64,000 nucleotides of DNA from Azoarcus sp. Aa7 (GCF_014822185.1 NZ_QVLR01000027.1:1-64000); one strand, 5' to 3'. Shown: positions 29,347 through 38,867, counted from the stretch's first letter. Notes: a model not told the origin generated them from the sequence alone. Translations and numbers: made by a program.

Positions 29347-29775
29347 ATGAAGGTGAGTGCACGCAACGTCTTTGCGGGGAAGGTCTGCGCCGTGAAACCG
29401 GGGAGCGTGAATGCCGAGGTCGAGCTCGAGTTGCCGGGCGGCGACCGCCTCGTCGCGATCGTCACGCAGGAAAGCGTGATGACGCTGGGCATCGCGGAAG
29501 GGCGCGAGGTCGTCGCGCTCGTCAAGGCGCCGTGGGTGATGCTGATGACCGAGGGGAGCGGGATGCGGTTGTCCGCGCGCAACTGCCTCGCCGGCACGGT
29601 GAAGGCGGTGCAGCCCGGCGCGGTGAACGCGGAGGTCGTGCTGACGCTCGCCGGCGGCAGCGAAGTTGCCGCGATCGTCACGAAGGAGGCGGTCGCCGAA
29701 CTGGGCCTAAGGCCGGGCGTCGCTGCGACCGCGGTGATCAAGGCCTCGCACATCGTCCTCGGTGTGCCGATCTAG
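29347..29775 (+). CDS. Two-domain molbindin (Mop family molybdate-binding protein)
   Basis: The 142-residue soluble protein consists of two tandem ~70-residue Mop domains: the first begins MKVSARNVFAGKV, the second LSARNCLAGTVKAVQPGAVNAEV. Each has the TKEA/TQES-(V)xxLG segment that lines the anion site. Mop proteins bind molybdate in the cytoplasm and buffer or store it. AAGGAGT precedes the ATG at 29347. It is divergent from modE across a 190-base AT-richer region and is probably regulated with it. A single-domain Mop would be half this size. Confidence 0.92.
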   Translation: MKVSARNVFAGKVCAVKPGSVNAEVELELPGGDRLVAIVTQESVMTLGIAEGREVVALVKAPWVMLMTEGSGMRLSARNCLAGTVKAVQPGAVNAEVVLTLAGGSEVAAIVTKEAVAELGLRPGVAATAVIKASHIVLGVPI

Positions 29776-29946
29776 CACTTTTGTGCAATCCGTCACGCAC
29801 TTCGCAAGCCTAAGGCCTTGAATTCCGTTGCCATCCCGTTCATGCTGCCCGCGCATAAGATATATGTGACCAATAAGAAGAAAACGCGGCTCACGTGCCC
29901 ATGTTCACGGCACGGGACCACTTGATCCACAAAGGGGACGGCAGGA

Positions 29947-30870
29947 ATGATCAGGTTGATTGAGGGCGCGCGGGACGCCAGGCAGGCGTTCGCCGGTCGC
30001 CGACGCTTCATGCTCGGACTGTTGTCGACCGTCGGCCTCGCGCTGGCCGAAAGGTCGATCCCGACAGCCTCGGCCGCCGGCGAACCGCCACTGGTGATGG
30101 GAATCTTCCCGCGCCGGCAGGCAACGCTGACCACGGAACTTTACGCCCCGCTTGCCGCATACCTCACCCGCGAACTCGGGCGCGAGGTTCGAATCGTCAC
30201 CGCGAAGGATTTCGACGCATTCTGGGACGGTGTCGAGCAGCGGCGCTTCGATATCGTCCACTACAACCAGTTCCACTACGTCCGCTCCGCCGACAAGTAT
30301 CGCGTCATCGCGCACAACGAGGAGTTCGGCACCGGCACGGTGGCTGGCGCGCTCTACGTCAGGAAGGACAGCGGCATCACCGGGGTCCCCCAGCTGAAGG
30401 GACGCAAGATCGTGTTCGGCGGGGGCACGGACGCGATGATGAGCTACATCCTGCCGAGCTACCTGCTGCTCGAGGCCGGGCTGAAGCCCGACGACTACGA
30501 GACGGTATTCTCGAAGAATCCGCCGAACTCGCTGATTTCGCTGTACCACGGCCAGGCCGACGCCAGCGGGGCGGGCGACATCCTGATCGATCTGCCGGTG
30601 GTGCGTGAAGCGATGGACACCGGCACCGTCACCCACCTCGGCATGACCGAGCGGGTGCTGCACCTGCCCTGGGCCGTGCGCAAGGACATGCCACAGGCGC
30701 TCGCCACGCGCATCCAGGCGCTACTGACCGGACTGAAGGCTCGCGAGGACGGCCGCATGATCCTCGCCCGCGCGGAAATGACCGGCTTCGGCGCGGCGCG
30801 CGACGCCGACTACGACCCGCACCGCCGCATCATCCGCAAGGTCATGCCGTCGATCGACATTCCGCGCTGA
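29947..30870 (+). CDS. PhnD-like periplasmic substrate-binding protein
   Basis: The 307-residue protein has an N-terminal GRRRFMLGLLS segment resembling a twin-arginine signal (about residues 18-43, ending in ASAAG). A PhnD/phosphonate-type binding fold follows: MGIFPRRQATLTTELYAPLAAYLTRELG, FDIVHYNQFHYVR, LKGRKIVFGGGTDAMMSY and ADASGAGD. PhnD relatives bind phosphonate, phosphite or other oxyanions. No permease or ATPase is nearby; instead a GGDEF-EAL gene starts 15 bases downstream, so it more likely serves as a ligand sensor than as a transporter component. The ligand is not evident. Confidence 0.88.
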   Translation: MIRLIEGARDARQAFAGRRRFMLGLLSTVGLALAERSIPTASAAGEPPLVMGIFPRRQATLTTELYAPLAAYLTRELGREVRIVTAKDFDAFWDGVEQRRFDIVHYNQFHYVRSADKYRVIAHNEEFGTGTVAGALYVRKDSGITGVPQLKGRKIVFGGGTDAMMSYILPSYLLLEAGLKPDDYETVFSKNPPNSLISLYHGQADASGAGDILIDLPVVREAMDTGTVTHLGMTERVLHLPWAVRKDMPQALATRIQALLTGLKAREDGRMILARAEMTGFGAARDADYDPHRRIIRKVMPSIDIPR

Positions 30871-30885
30871 GCACGGAGAGCGCCC

Positions 30886-32952
30886 GTGCGCCTTGCGAGC
30901 AAGTTCATCCTCATCGTGGCCGGGATCCTCTCGGTGACGCTGGCGCTGAACGCCTATTTCTTCCTCCGCGGCCAGAACCGGATCCTGGAGCAGCAGCTCG
31001 ACGAACGCGGCCGCGTGCTGGGCCACCTGATCGCGCTGATCAGCCCCGAGGCGATCCTCGGCCTCGATTTTCTGACCCTCAACGAGTACGCGCGCGAGAT
31101 CAGCCGGCAGCACGACGTCGTCTATGGCGTGATCGTCGATACCGACGACAGGCCGCTGACGTCCTATGTGAACGGCGACGACCCGCGCGTGCGCGCCGGC
31201 CTTGGCGTCGACGGACCCGCGCCCACCCACCTGCAGCCACCCCGCCTGCAGGCGCTGATCCAGCAGCTCGCCCAGTTGCCCGACGTGATCCCGGCCGAGT
31301 TCCCCATCGTCCACGACGGACACGAGCTGGGCCGCCTGCGGCTCGGCATCAGCCGCGAGAAGCTGGCGATCCAGGCCCGCGAACAGCTCGTGCAGCAGAT
31401 CGGCGTCTATGCGGCGATCATCCTGTTCCTGAGTGCCGCGATCTACCTGGTATTCAAGTACAGCGTGATGCACCCGGTGCAGCGCCTGATCGAGGTGTCG
31501 CGCGATCTCGGGCGCGGCGAGTTCACGCTCGTCCCCGTAAGGTCGGGCGACGAACTCGGGCGGCTGGGCGAGACCTTCAACGCGATGACCCGCGAGATCC
31601 AGCGCGAACAGGCCAAGCTGCACTACCAGGCGAACTACGACTCGCTGACGTCACAACCGAACCGGATGCTCGCGGTCGAGCGGCTGCAGCAGGAGATCCG
31701 CTCGGCGCACCGCCAGCAGCAGCGCTTCGCGCTGATGTTCATCGACCTCGACGATTTCAAGATCGTCAACGACACGATGGGGCACGCCGCGGGAGACCGC
31801 CTGCTCACGCACGTCAGCGCGCACATCCGCGCCCGCCTGCGCGAGGAGGACACGCTCGCGCGACTCGGCGGCGACGAATTCCTGGTGCTGTTGCCGCGCC
31901 TGGCCCAGGCGAACGAGGCGCGTGACGTCGCCCGCAGGCTGCTCGAGGCGGTGTCCGAACCGGTGACGCTCGACGGACGCGAAGTGGTTGTCCACTGCAG
32001 CATCGGCATCGCGCTGTACCCCGACGACGGCGAAACGGTCGAGGCGCTGATGGCCAATGCGGACAACGCCATGTACCAGGCGAAGAAGCCAGGGCGGCCG
32101 CCGATCTGCTTCTTCACCGCGGAGATGAATGCGCAGGTCCACGAGCGGTTGCGCCTGGAACAGGACCTGAACAAGGTCCTCGCGCGCGGCGAGCTGCAGC
32201 TCGCGTTCCAGCCGATCTTCCGCGCCGGGGACGGCACCTACGTCGGCGCCGAGGTGCTGCTGCGCTGGAGGCATCCGGAACGCGGCTTCATCAGCCCGGC
32301 GACCTTCATCCCGCTCGCCGAGAGCACCGGCCAGATCGTCGCGATCGGCGAATGGGTGCTGCGCGAGGCGGGCCGGCAGCTGCGCCGCTGGCTCGACGCG
32401 GGACTCGCACCGGGGTATCTGGCGGTGAACCTCTCGCGCGTGCAGCTGCGCGAGGACCTGGAACAGCTGATCCGCAGCGTCCTCAGCGACAACGCCTTGC
32501 CTCCGCAGGCTCTGGAGCTCGAGATCACCGAGAACATCCTGCTCGACGACCACCAGCAGATCAACGCGGTGCTGGGGCGGCTGCATGGACAGGGGCTGCG
32601 CTTCAGCCTCGACGACTTCGGCACCGGCTACTCGTCGCTCAGCTACCTGCGTCGCTTCTCGTTCGACACGCTGAAGATCGATCGCAGCTTCGTCGCCCCG
32701 CTGTGCGAGGACGCGGAGGCGGCCGCACTGGTGCGCGCGATCGTCGCGATGGCGCACAGCCTGGCACTGAAGGTGATCGCCGAGGGGGTGGAAACGCGCG
32801 CGCAGCTGGAATTTCTCCAGGATCTGGGCTGCGATTACCTGCAGGGCTATCTGCTGTCGCACCCGCTCGACGCCGAACACTTCACCGCCTTCCTGACCCG
32901 CATCGCCCGCGAATCGCAGCCGTGGGGCAGCGTGGCGGTCGTCGCGCAATGA
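30886..32952 (+). CDS. HAMP-GGDEF-EAL cyclic-di-GMP signalling protein
   Basis: The 688-residue membrane protein starts at GTG with CGGAGAG upstream. It has a first transmembrane helix (about 7-27), a ~145-residue periplasmic domain, a second helix (about 172-192), and HAMP (about 192-245). GGDEF follows (LGGDEF, 327-332), then EAL, whose motif reads EVL at 456-458; the downstream EITEN, LDDFGTGYSSLSYLRRF and AEGVET motifs are intact. Ser/Gln replace Gly/Ala in the usual DxLTGLPNR block (DSLTSQPNR). The periplasmic domain is positioned to contact the PhnD-like protein encoded upstream. Its stop overlaps the next start (ATGA). Confidence 0.92.
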   Translation: MRLASKFILIVAGILSVTLALNAYFFLRGQNRILEQQLDERGRVLGHLIALISPEAILGLDFLTLNEYAREISRQHDVVYGVIVDTDDRPLTSYVNGDDPRVRAGLGVDGPAPTHLQPPRLQALIQQLAQLPDVIPAEFPIVHDGHELGRLRLGISREKLAIQAREQLVQQIGVYAAIILFLSAAIYLVFKYSVMHPVQRLIEVSRDLGRGEFTLVPVRSGDELGRLGETFNAMTREIQREQAKLHYQANYDSLTSQPNRMLAVERLQQEIRSAHRQQQRFALMFIDLDDFKIVNDTMGHAAGDRLLTHVSAHIRARLREEDTLARLGGDEFLVLLPRLAQANEARDVARRLLEAVSEPVTLDGREVVVHCSIGIALYPDDGETVEALMANADNAMYQAKKPGRPPICFFTAEMNAQVHERLRLEQDLNKVLARGELQLAFQPIFRAGDGTYVGAEVLLRWRHPERGFISPATFIPLAESTGQIVAIGEWVLREAGRQLRRWLDAGLAPGYLAVNLSRVQLREDLEQLIRSVLSDNALPPQALELEITENILLDDHQQINAVLGRLHGQGLRFSLDDFGTGYSSLSYLRRFSFDTLKIDRSFVAPLCEDAEAAALVRAIVAMAHSLALKVIAEGVETRAQLEFLQDLGCDYLQGYLLSHPLDAEHFTAFLTRIARESQPWGSVAVVAQ

Positions 32953-33530
32953 CCGGGATGCAGCCCGACGCCGCACTCGCCGCGATGCGCGACCGCCAGC
33001 GCGCCGCGCGCCAAGCCCGCCGCGTCGTCGTGACGCGCGGCGCGCTGGCCGCGGCCGCCGTGGTCGGCTTCGTGCTGTGGGCCAACTTCGGCTCCGGTCG
33101 TCCGGTGTTTTCGCCACACGGCACCCCCGAAACCGGCTGGGACGCGTTTCGCGAAACGTACGGCGTCGACACCTTCGGCCGCGACGGCTACTTCGTGCGC
33201 GCGATACAGAACGGCTACAACCTCGTGCACCACACCCACAAGTACGCCTGGCGCTTCACGCGCAAGGGTGCCCTCGACCATCCGAACGCGTGCATCGACT
33301 GCCACAGTGCGGAGGCGCTCGCGTACGCCTTCGCGGCCAGCGACCGCTTCGACGCACGGCTCGGCCGGCGGGTGTCATTCGAAGAGCACGTGATGCGCTG
33401 CTACGCCACGCATCTCGACGGTTTCGTCCCGACGACCTACGACCCGGCGGTGCGCGACATCCGCATATTTGCACGCATGGTCGCCCATCACCTGCAACTC
33501 GGCGAGGGCGCACTGGAGCGCACCCCGTGA
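32949..33530 (+). CDS. Membrane-anchored monoheme cytochrome c-like protein
   Basis: The 193-residue protein has one transmembrane helix (about 30-45) after a positively charged N-terminus, placing the rest in the periplasm. It contains a single CxxCH heme motif, CIDCH at 115-119, and several other His residues (HHTHK around 94-98) that could ligate the iron. I do not recognise a named family. Four-base overlaps with both neighbours show that it is translated as part of the operon, so it probably exchanges electrons with the diheme cytochrome encoded next. Confidence 0.8.
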   Translation: MTGMQPDAALAAMRDRQRAARQARRVVVTRGALAAAAVVGFVLWANFGSGRPVFSPHGTPETGWDAFRETYGVDTFGRDGYFVRAIQNGYNLVHHTHKYAWRFTRKGALDHPNACIDCHSAEALAYAFAASDRFDARLGRRVSFEEHVMRCYATHLDGFVPTTYDPAVRDIRIFARMVAHHLQLGEGALERTP

Positions 33531-34624
33531 AGCGGCTCCTGCCGGGGTGGAAGAAGGCCGTCCGCCTCGCCCTGGTGGTGAGCGTGCTGTTCGGGCTGTA
33601 TGCGCTCACGCTCGCGCGCCACGACGAGCGCGCGCGCATCCGCGAGCAGCCGGTGACGCTGACCCCGGGCTGCGCCGACAAGCTCGCCCGCTACGGCCTC
33701 GAGGCCGGCCCCCGCTACATTTCGCCCTACGTGCTCGCGCGCACGGAGCAAGCGAACACCCGGCAAGGCTACAGCGACGAGGACGTGCGCGCGATCCAGC
33801 GCGGCTGCAACATCATCGACGACCTGCAGGGCCAGCTGGCCGCGGATCCCGCGCGCGAACGCTGGAACGCGACCCGCTTCGTGCGCGGCACGCATAGCAG
33901 CTGCGACCACTGCCACCAGGGCATCGGCGACAAGCAGACCGCGGCCGGCGTGCCGCAGACCGGCTCGCTGAGCCTCGCCGCGTCGTGGGTCATGGCGGAC
34001 ATGTACGACCAGTTCACCGGCATCCTGCTGCCTTACGAGCTGCGCCAGATGCAGTGCTACATCAACTCGTCGAACGGCTACAAACCGAACGTCGCCGACG
34101 ACCTCATCCGCGACGTCACCGCGTACAGCCGCTTCCTCGCCGCGGCGCTCGACCTGCGCTTCGGCAACCGCTATGCGGAACAGGGCATCGACGAGGTGAC
34201 CGCGTCGCAGACAGCGAAGCGCGGCGACGACTACGTGCGCGGCGCCGCGCTGTTCAAGGAGAGATGCGCGCGCTGCCACGGCCCGCAGGGGCTCGGCACG
34301 GTCGTCGACGGCAAGGTGCTGTTCCCGGCGGTGGCCGGCCCGAACGCGTTCAACCTGCAGTCGCGCAACAACTTCTCGTTCGTGTCGACGATTCTGCCGG
34401 GTTTCATCTGCCGCAACATGCCGCCCGGCGAGGAGGGCACGCTGAGCAACCAGGATTGTCGCGACATCGGCTTCTACGTCAGCAACCTGCCGCGGCCGGC
34501 CGGTGACAAGCAGGGGCCGCTCGCGGCGCTGTGGCAGCAGCTCATGATGCGGGTGATGCCGCCGCTGATCCATACCGTCGAGACCTGGCAACGGCCCGGC
34601 GAACCAGCGGGGAGCGGGACGTGA
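33527..34624 (+). CDS. Diheme cytochrome c, TsdA-like
   Basis: The 365-residue protein starts at GTG within the previous stop and has an N-terminal helix (about 11-30). It carries two heme motifs, CDHCH at 126-130 and CARCH at 247-251. Between them, QCYINSSNGYKP (Cys178) resembles the segment carrying the axial cysteine heme ligand of thiosulfate dehydrogenase TsdA; NMPPG (Met298) could ligate the second heme. TsdA interconverts thiosulfate and tetrathionate, but the resemblance here is by motif only. Its operon partner, a SulP transporter, is consistent with an oxyanion-related role. Confidence 0.78.
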   Translation: MKRLLPGWKKAVRLALVVSVLFGLYALTLARHDERARIREQPVTLTPGCADKLARYGLEAGPRYISPYVLARTEQANTRQGYSDEDVRAIQRGCNIIDDLQGQLAADPARERWNATRFVRGTHSSCDHCHQGIGDKQTAAGVPQTGSLSLAASWVMADMYDQFTGILLPYELRQMQCYINSSNGYKPNVADDLIRDVTAYSRFLAAALDLRFGNRYAEQGIDEVTASQTAKRGDDYVRGAALFKERCARCHGPQGLGTVVDGKVLFPAVAGPNAFNLQSRNNFSFVSTILPGFICRNMPPGEEGTLSNQDCRDIGFYVSNLPRPAGDKQGPLAALWQQLMMRVMPPLIHTVETWQRPGEPAGSGT

Positions 34625-36204
34625 ATGTGAAGGCCGCGGTGTTTTCGTGGGTGCCGCCGCGCGTGGGCGCGCTCGGCAACGAGTTGCTGATCGGGCTCAC
34701 GCTCGCGATTGTCGTGCTGCCCCAGGCGATCGCGTTCTCGACGACGCTGGCCGGGCTGCCGTCGTATGTCGGCCTCTACTGCGCGATCTGGGGCGTGCTG
34801 TTCACGGCGCTGCTGAACCCGTCGCGAGTGTTCCACGGCGGCCCGAACAGCACGCTGTCGGCGGTCGTCGGCGTCACGCTGCTGCCGGTCGCGCCGCAAT
34901 TCGGCCCCGACTACATCGGCTACGCATTGACGCTGTTCCTGCTCGCCGGGCTGATCCAGCTGGTGTTCCTCGCCGTGCAGCCGCTCGGCCGCGTGCTCGA
35001 CTTCGTCAGCGAACCGGTCGCCAACGGCATGATCTGCGGCATCGGCCTGTACATGATCTTCAAATCCTTCCCGGCCTTCGCCGGCCTGCCGATCAACACC
35101 CAGGTCGAATGGCGCCTGTGGATCGCGTGGCAGAGCTTTCTGGCGGTGCTCGAGATCGGCAACATGCACGCGATCCATATCGGGCTGATCACGCTATTGG
35201 TGACCGTCGTCACGCGCCAGTTCGACCGGTTCCGCAACTGGGCGATCCTGCTCGGCATCGTCGCCGGCACGCTGTATTCGGAGTTCCTGAACGCACGGCT
35301 CGGCCTCGGCGAAACGCTGATCGAACAGACCGCGAACGTCTCCACGGGCTTCGTGTATCCATCCGTGCCGCTGTTCGCCCAGGAGGCGATGCCGGACATC
35401 ATCAGCATCATCCCCGGCGCGGTCACGCTCGCGCTGCTGGGCCTGTTCCAGACGGTCGCGGCGATGCGGCGCATGAACCGCCGCAGCGGCCAGTTCGTCG
35501 ACGCCCGCCACGGCATCTTCGCCGACGCGCTCTCCAACTGCGTGCTGCCGTTCATCTCGGCGCTGCCGACCTGCGCGTCGTTCAACCGCATGTCGCTGAT
35601 GCACGCGATGAACACCGGCAGCCGGCTCGCCGCCGTGTCATCGGCGCTGTTCCTGCTCGCGCTGGTGAGCTTCTTCGGCGACTTCATCGCCATCATCCCG
35701 GTGCCGGCGATGGCGGCGATCATCATGGTGGTCGGCGCCAACATGATCGACTGGTCGGACATCCGCGCGCACTTTCAGCACCGCCCGGAAGCGATCGTGT
35801 TCAGCGCATCCTTCCTGTCGGTGCACTTGTTCGGTCTCTTCGGCGCGGTGATCTGCGGCTCGCTGCTCGCACTCGCCTACGCCAAGTGGGAGAAGGCGCA
35901 CCCCAACGTCAGCCTCGAGCGCAACGTGCTGCGCATCCGCGGCAACATCTACTATGGCTCGCTGCCGGTGATCGAATCGCTCTACCATCGGGCCAACAGC
36001 GACGCGCGTTTCGATGAACTCGTCGTCGACTTCTCCGCCGTGCATCACATCGACCCGGAAGGCATCCGCTGGCTCGCGGAGGTCGGCAAGAACCACAAGG
36101 TCCGCTTCGCCGACCGGCGAAGCGGACAGGATCGGCGCGCGGCCGCGGGCGAAGCGCCGGCGGACCGCAAGCGCAAAGACCGACGCCGCCGGCGCACGCT
36201 GTAG
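34621..36204 (+). CDS. SulP family anion transporter with STAS domain
   Basis: The 527-residue membrane protein has the SulP core of 10-14 helices: LTLAIVVLPQAIAFSTTLAGLPSYVGLY near the N-terminus (helix 1 signature), VFHGGPNSTLSAVVGVTLL, and PFISALPTCASFNRMSLM. A cytoplasmic STAS-like domain (about 438-505) follows, with VVDFSAVHHIDPEGIRWL, and then a very basic tail. SulP proteins move sulfate, bicarbonate, molybdate or other anions. The substrate is not readable from sequence; the cytochromes upstream make a sulfur oxyanion attractive and bicarbonate an alternative. The GTG overlaps the previous stop, closing the five-gene operon. Confidence 0.9.
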   Translation: MNVKAAVFSWVPPRVGALGNELLIGLTLAIVVLPQAIAFSTTLAGLPSYVGLYCAIWGVLFTALLNPSRVFHGGPNSTLSAVVGVTLLPVAPQFGPDYIGYALTLFLLAGLIQLVFLAVQPLGRVLDFVSEPVANGMICGIGLYMIFKSFPAFAGLPINTQVEWRLWIAWQSFLAVLEIGNMHAIHIGLITLLVTVVTRQFDRFRNWAILLGIVAGTLYSEFLNARLGLGETLIEQTANVSTGFVYPSVPLFAQEAMPDIISIIPGAVTLALLGLFQTVAAMRRMNRRSGQFVDARHGIFADALSNCVLPFISALPTCASFNRMSLMHAMNTGSRLAAVSSALFLLALVSFFGDFIAIIPVPAMAAIIMVVGANMIDWSDIRAHFQHRPEAIVFSASFLSVHLFGLFGAVICGSLLALAYAKWEKAHPNVSLERNVLRIRGNIYYGSLPVIESLYHRANSDARFDELVVDFSAVHHIDPEGIRWLAEVGKNHKVRFADRRSGQDRRAAAGEAPADRKRKDRRRRRTL

Positions 36205-36229
36205 TCGCCAACCACGGGCCGAAAGGGAC

Positions 36230-36245
36230 GGGAGGGGCGCCTCCC
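36230..36245. terminator. Possible terminator hairpin after the SulP gene
   Basis: A GGGAGG/CCTCCC stem with a 4-base loop lies 26 bases after the SulP stop, between convergent genes. It has no T-run, so support is weak. Confidence 0.3.
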
Positions 36246-36322
36246 TCAATAGCGCGTGGCGGACCCGGTGTCCAACCCGCTACGGCCGCGCGCCTTGCAG
36301 GCCGGCCCTTCCCGCACGAGAC

Positions 36323-36703
36323 TTACTTCTTCGCGATCGTCGCGTCCTCGACCAGCAGCGGGTACATGTAGCCCGACCCGAAGTCGCGGTCGAGCTTGAC
36401 GTTGCCGGTCACGACGACCTCGTCGCCGACCGCCGCCGTGTCCTTGCTCGTGACGATGAGGTTGTTGCTGCCCTCCTCGCCCGAACCGTCGCGCACGTGG
36501 ACGAAGTTGCGTCCCATGATGCCGTTGTTCACCTTGACGACTTTGCCGCTGACCTGGATCGCCTTGCCCGACAGCCCAGCCTTTTCCTGATGCACGGCTG
36601 CAACGGTCTTGACGGCGGCATCTGCGGCAACGGCTGCGGGCGCGCCGGAACCGATCATTCCGGCGATGAGGATGACGCGGGTGAGGGCGAGAACTTTCTT
36701 CAC
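36323..36703 (-). CDS. Periplasmic OB-fold protein (NrfJ-like)
   Basis: The 126-residue protein starts at GTG 36703 with AGGAGT seven bases upstream. It has a signal peptide (about 1-27, ending AVAA) and a small beta-barrel with SGKAIQVSGKVVKVNNGIMGRNFVHVRDGSG, then VGDEVVVTGNVKLDRDFGSGYMYPLLVEDA, a pattern of OB-fold proteins. Similar proteins occur near multiheme cytochrome genes, but their role is unclear. It converges on the cytochrome/SulP operon, which may or may not be functional linkage. Confidence 0.7.
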   Translation of the reverse strand: MKKVLALTRVILIAGMIGSGAPAAVAADAAVKTVAAVHQEKAGLSGKAIQVSGKVVKVNNGIMGRNFVHVRDGSGEEGSNNLIVTSKDTAAVGDEVVVTGNVKLDRDFGSGYMYPLLVEDATIAKK

Positions 36704-36968
36704 GAACAGACTCCTGCTGGTGGGTCCGCATGCGGACATGAGGGCAATGCTGCAGCCGAACATTGTATACCGCGACGCCACCCGGTGAATGGTGTTTGCA
36801 TTTACCAACCCGCCGGGCGGGCACCTCCCCCCTTGGGTCGGCGGCTGTGCTCGCGCCGGGCAGACAAAGAAACGCCCCCGGGCGCGGACCGTGGGGGCCG
36901 CGGCGCGGGGGTGAAAAGTGACCAGGGAGGGCGGTGCAGGCAGGCGGCGAGCGCGTGCTGCGCAGAAC

Positions 36969-38576
36969 TCAGGCCAGGCGGAAGCGGCCGGCGGTGACCT
37001 GCAACCGGGCCGCGACGCCTTCGAGCTGGTGCGCAGCGGTCGCGGTCTCCTTCACAGCGGCGCTGTTCTCCTCGCTCATCTGGGCGGTCTGCTCGACGCG
37101 CCGTGCGATCTCGTTGCTCGCGGTCGACTGCTCGTGCAGCGCGCTCGTGATGTCCTCAACGGCCGCGACGACGTGGCGTGCCTGGTCCGTGAGCGCGCTG
37201 ATCGCGTCGCCCGCCTCGCGCGACAGGGTATCGACGTCGCCCATGTGGGCCACGACCTTTTCCATGCTGGAGACGGCGTCGCGGGTGACGTTCTGCACCT
37301 GCGAGATCATCTCGGTGATCTCCTGCGTCGACTTGCCGGTGCGCTCGGCGAGCTTGCGCACCTCGTCGGCGACGACTGCGAAGCCGCGGCCCTGCTCGCC
37401 CGCGCGCGCCGCCTCGATCGCCGCATTGAGCGCCAGCAGGTTGGTCTGGTCGGCGATGTCGCGGATCACCGCGACGATCGACGAGATCTGGTCGGAGAAG
37501 CCGCCCAGCATGCGGATCTGCTCGGCCGTATGGGTCACTGCGGTAGCCGTGACGCGGCCGCTTTCCACCATGCGCGTGACGATCTCGTGCCCCTCGGCGG
37601 ACTTGCGTCCCGACTCGGTGGCCGCGGCGCGCACGTCCTTGGCATGATCGGACACCTGCGAGATGCTGACCGACATCTCCTCGACCGAGGCCGCCATCGA
37701 GGACGCAGCCTGCGACTGCTGCTCGGTCGAACCCGAGAGCTGCGTCGTCGTCGCCGCGAGCTCCTCGCTCATCGAGGCGAGCCCCTCGGCGTGCTCCTGC
37801 ATGTTCGCCGCGATCTCGCGCAGGTTGCCCTGCATCGTGCGACAGGCCGCGAGCACCTTGGCCAACTCGTCGCGGCCATCAACTTCGAAGGCGTGCGTCA
37901 GATCGCCCCGGGCGATGCGCTCGGCGGCTTCCTGCACGATCTGCAAGGGCTTGAGGATGGAGCGCAGCACGAAACCCGCATACACGGCCAGCCCGATCGC
38001 CGCCGCCACGGCGATGATCGTGATCTCGATCAGCGTCCGGCTGCGCTCTTCATCGAAGAGCTTGTCGGAGTCGAGCGCCTCGCGGCCCATCGACTCCGCG
38101 ACCGTGGCCAGCTGCTCGCGGATGCGGCTCACCGTGGCGTCGGCCTCGTCGTCGATGGCATGGATCGCCGGGTCGACCTCGTTGTCGGCGTTCAGGGCGG
38201 GCAGCAGTCGCTTCTCGAACAGCGTGACGATCGCCTCGACGTCCTTGCGCGCCTGTGCCACGGCCGCTTTCTCGTCGGGCGTGTCCGCCGCCTCGGCAAG
38301 CTGCTGCAGATCGCTGTTCGCCTCGGTCTGCAAGGCGGCAAAGTCCTTTTTCGCCGCGTCGATGTCGCGGTTGATGATCGTGTCGGCGAAGATCTGGTAG
38401 AACTGGGCACCCAGCCACGAGGCCTCCGCCGCGCGCGCCTGCGTTTGCGTGCGGGCAAAGCCGTCGTCCTGGAAATTTGCGAGATGACTCATGCGGTAGA
38501 GCGCGATCCCCATCACCGTGGCAAGCATGAGGAGGGCAATGGCTACCATGACCAGCAGGCGGTGTTTGACGCTCAT
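36969..38576 (-). CDS. Methyl-accepting chemotaxis protein, four-helix-bundle sensor type
   Basis: The 535-residue receptor has a first membrane helix (about 7-27), a ~150-residue all-helical periplasmic domain without Cache features (four-helix-bundle type), a second helix, HAMP, and a long signalling coiled coil. The coil contains the near-invariant hairpin [25 protein letters not shown] followed by [14 protein letters not shown]. The start at 38576 (MSVKHRLLV) has AGGGAG upstream; the frame is open further but the extension looks like noncoding, AT-richer sequence. The signal sensed is unknown. Confidence 0.93.
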   Translation of the reverse strand: MSVKHRLLVMVAIALLMLATVMGIALYRMSHLANFQDDGFARTQTQARAAEASWLGAQFYQIFADTIINRDIDAAKKDFAALQTEANSDLQQLAEAADTPDEKAAVAQARKDVEAIVTLFEKRLLPALNADNEVDPAIHAIDDEADATVSRIREQLATVAESMGREALDSDKLFDEERSRTLIEITIIAVAAAIGLAVYAGFVLRSILKPLQIVQEAAERIARGDLTHAFEVDGRDELAKVLAACRTMQGNLREIAANMQEHAEGLASMSEELAATTTQLSGSTEQQSQAASSMAASVEEMSVSISQVSDHAKDVRAAATESGRKSAEGHEIVTRMVESGRVTATAVTHTAEQIRMLGGFSDQISSIVAVIRDIADQTNLLALNAAIEAARAGEQGRGFAVVADEVRKLAERTGKSTQEITEMISQVQNVTRDAVSSMEKVVAHMGDVDTLSREAGDAISALTDQARHVVAAVEDITSALHEQSTASNEIARRVEQTAQMSEENSAAVKETATAAHQLEGVAARLQVTAGRFRLA

Positions 38577-38867
38577 TTTTCGACTCCCTGACTTTATTGC
38601 GATTCCAGGACGGTCGACTGCCAGCCCGGGTTCAGATCTTAACGTCGCAACCACAACTTTATTAAGGTTATTTTTCTTCAAATTCATGGGGTTAGACGCC
38701 CCAAAATGGGTCGTGCACGCCGTTCGCGCCGCCGGCGATGACCTTTCGCGTGGCGCGCATTCAAAATAGTTACTTGTCCGTCATTCAAGCACGCAATCGC
38801 AGTACACCGGCAATGCAATAATTGGCACTCCACGACTACATCCGCCCGACTTGCAGAGAGATCGACG

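Noticed and set aside
38823-38867. Sigma-54 promoter before the NERD-helicase gene (TGGCAC...)
   Set aside because: The required GC element at the correct spacing (TTGC five bases after TGGCAC) is absent.
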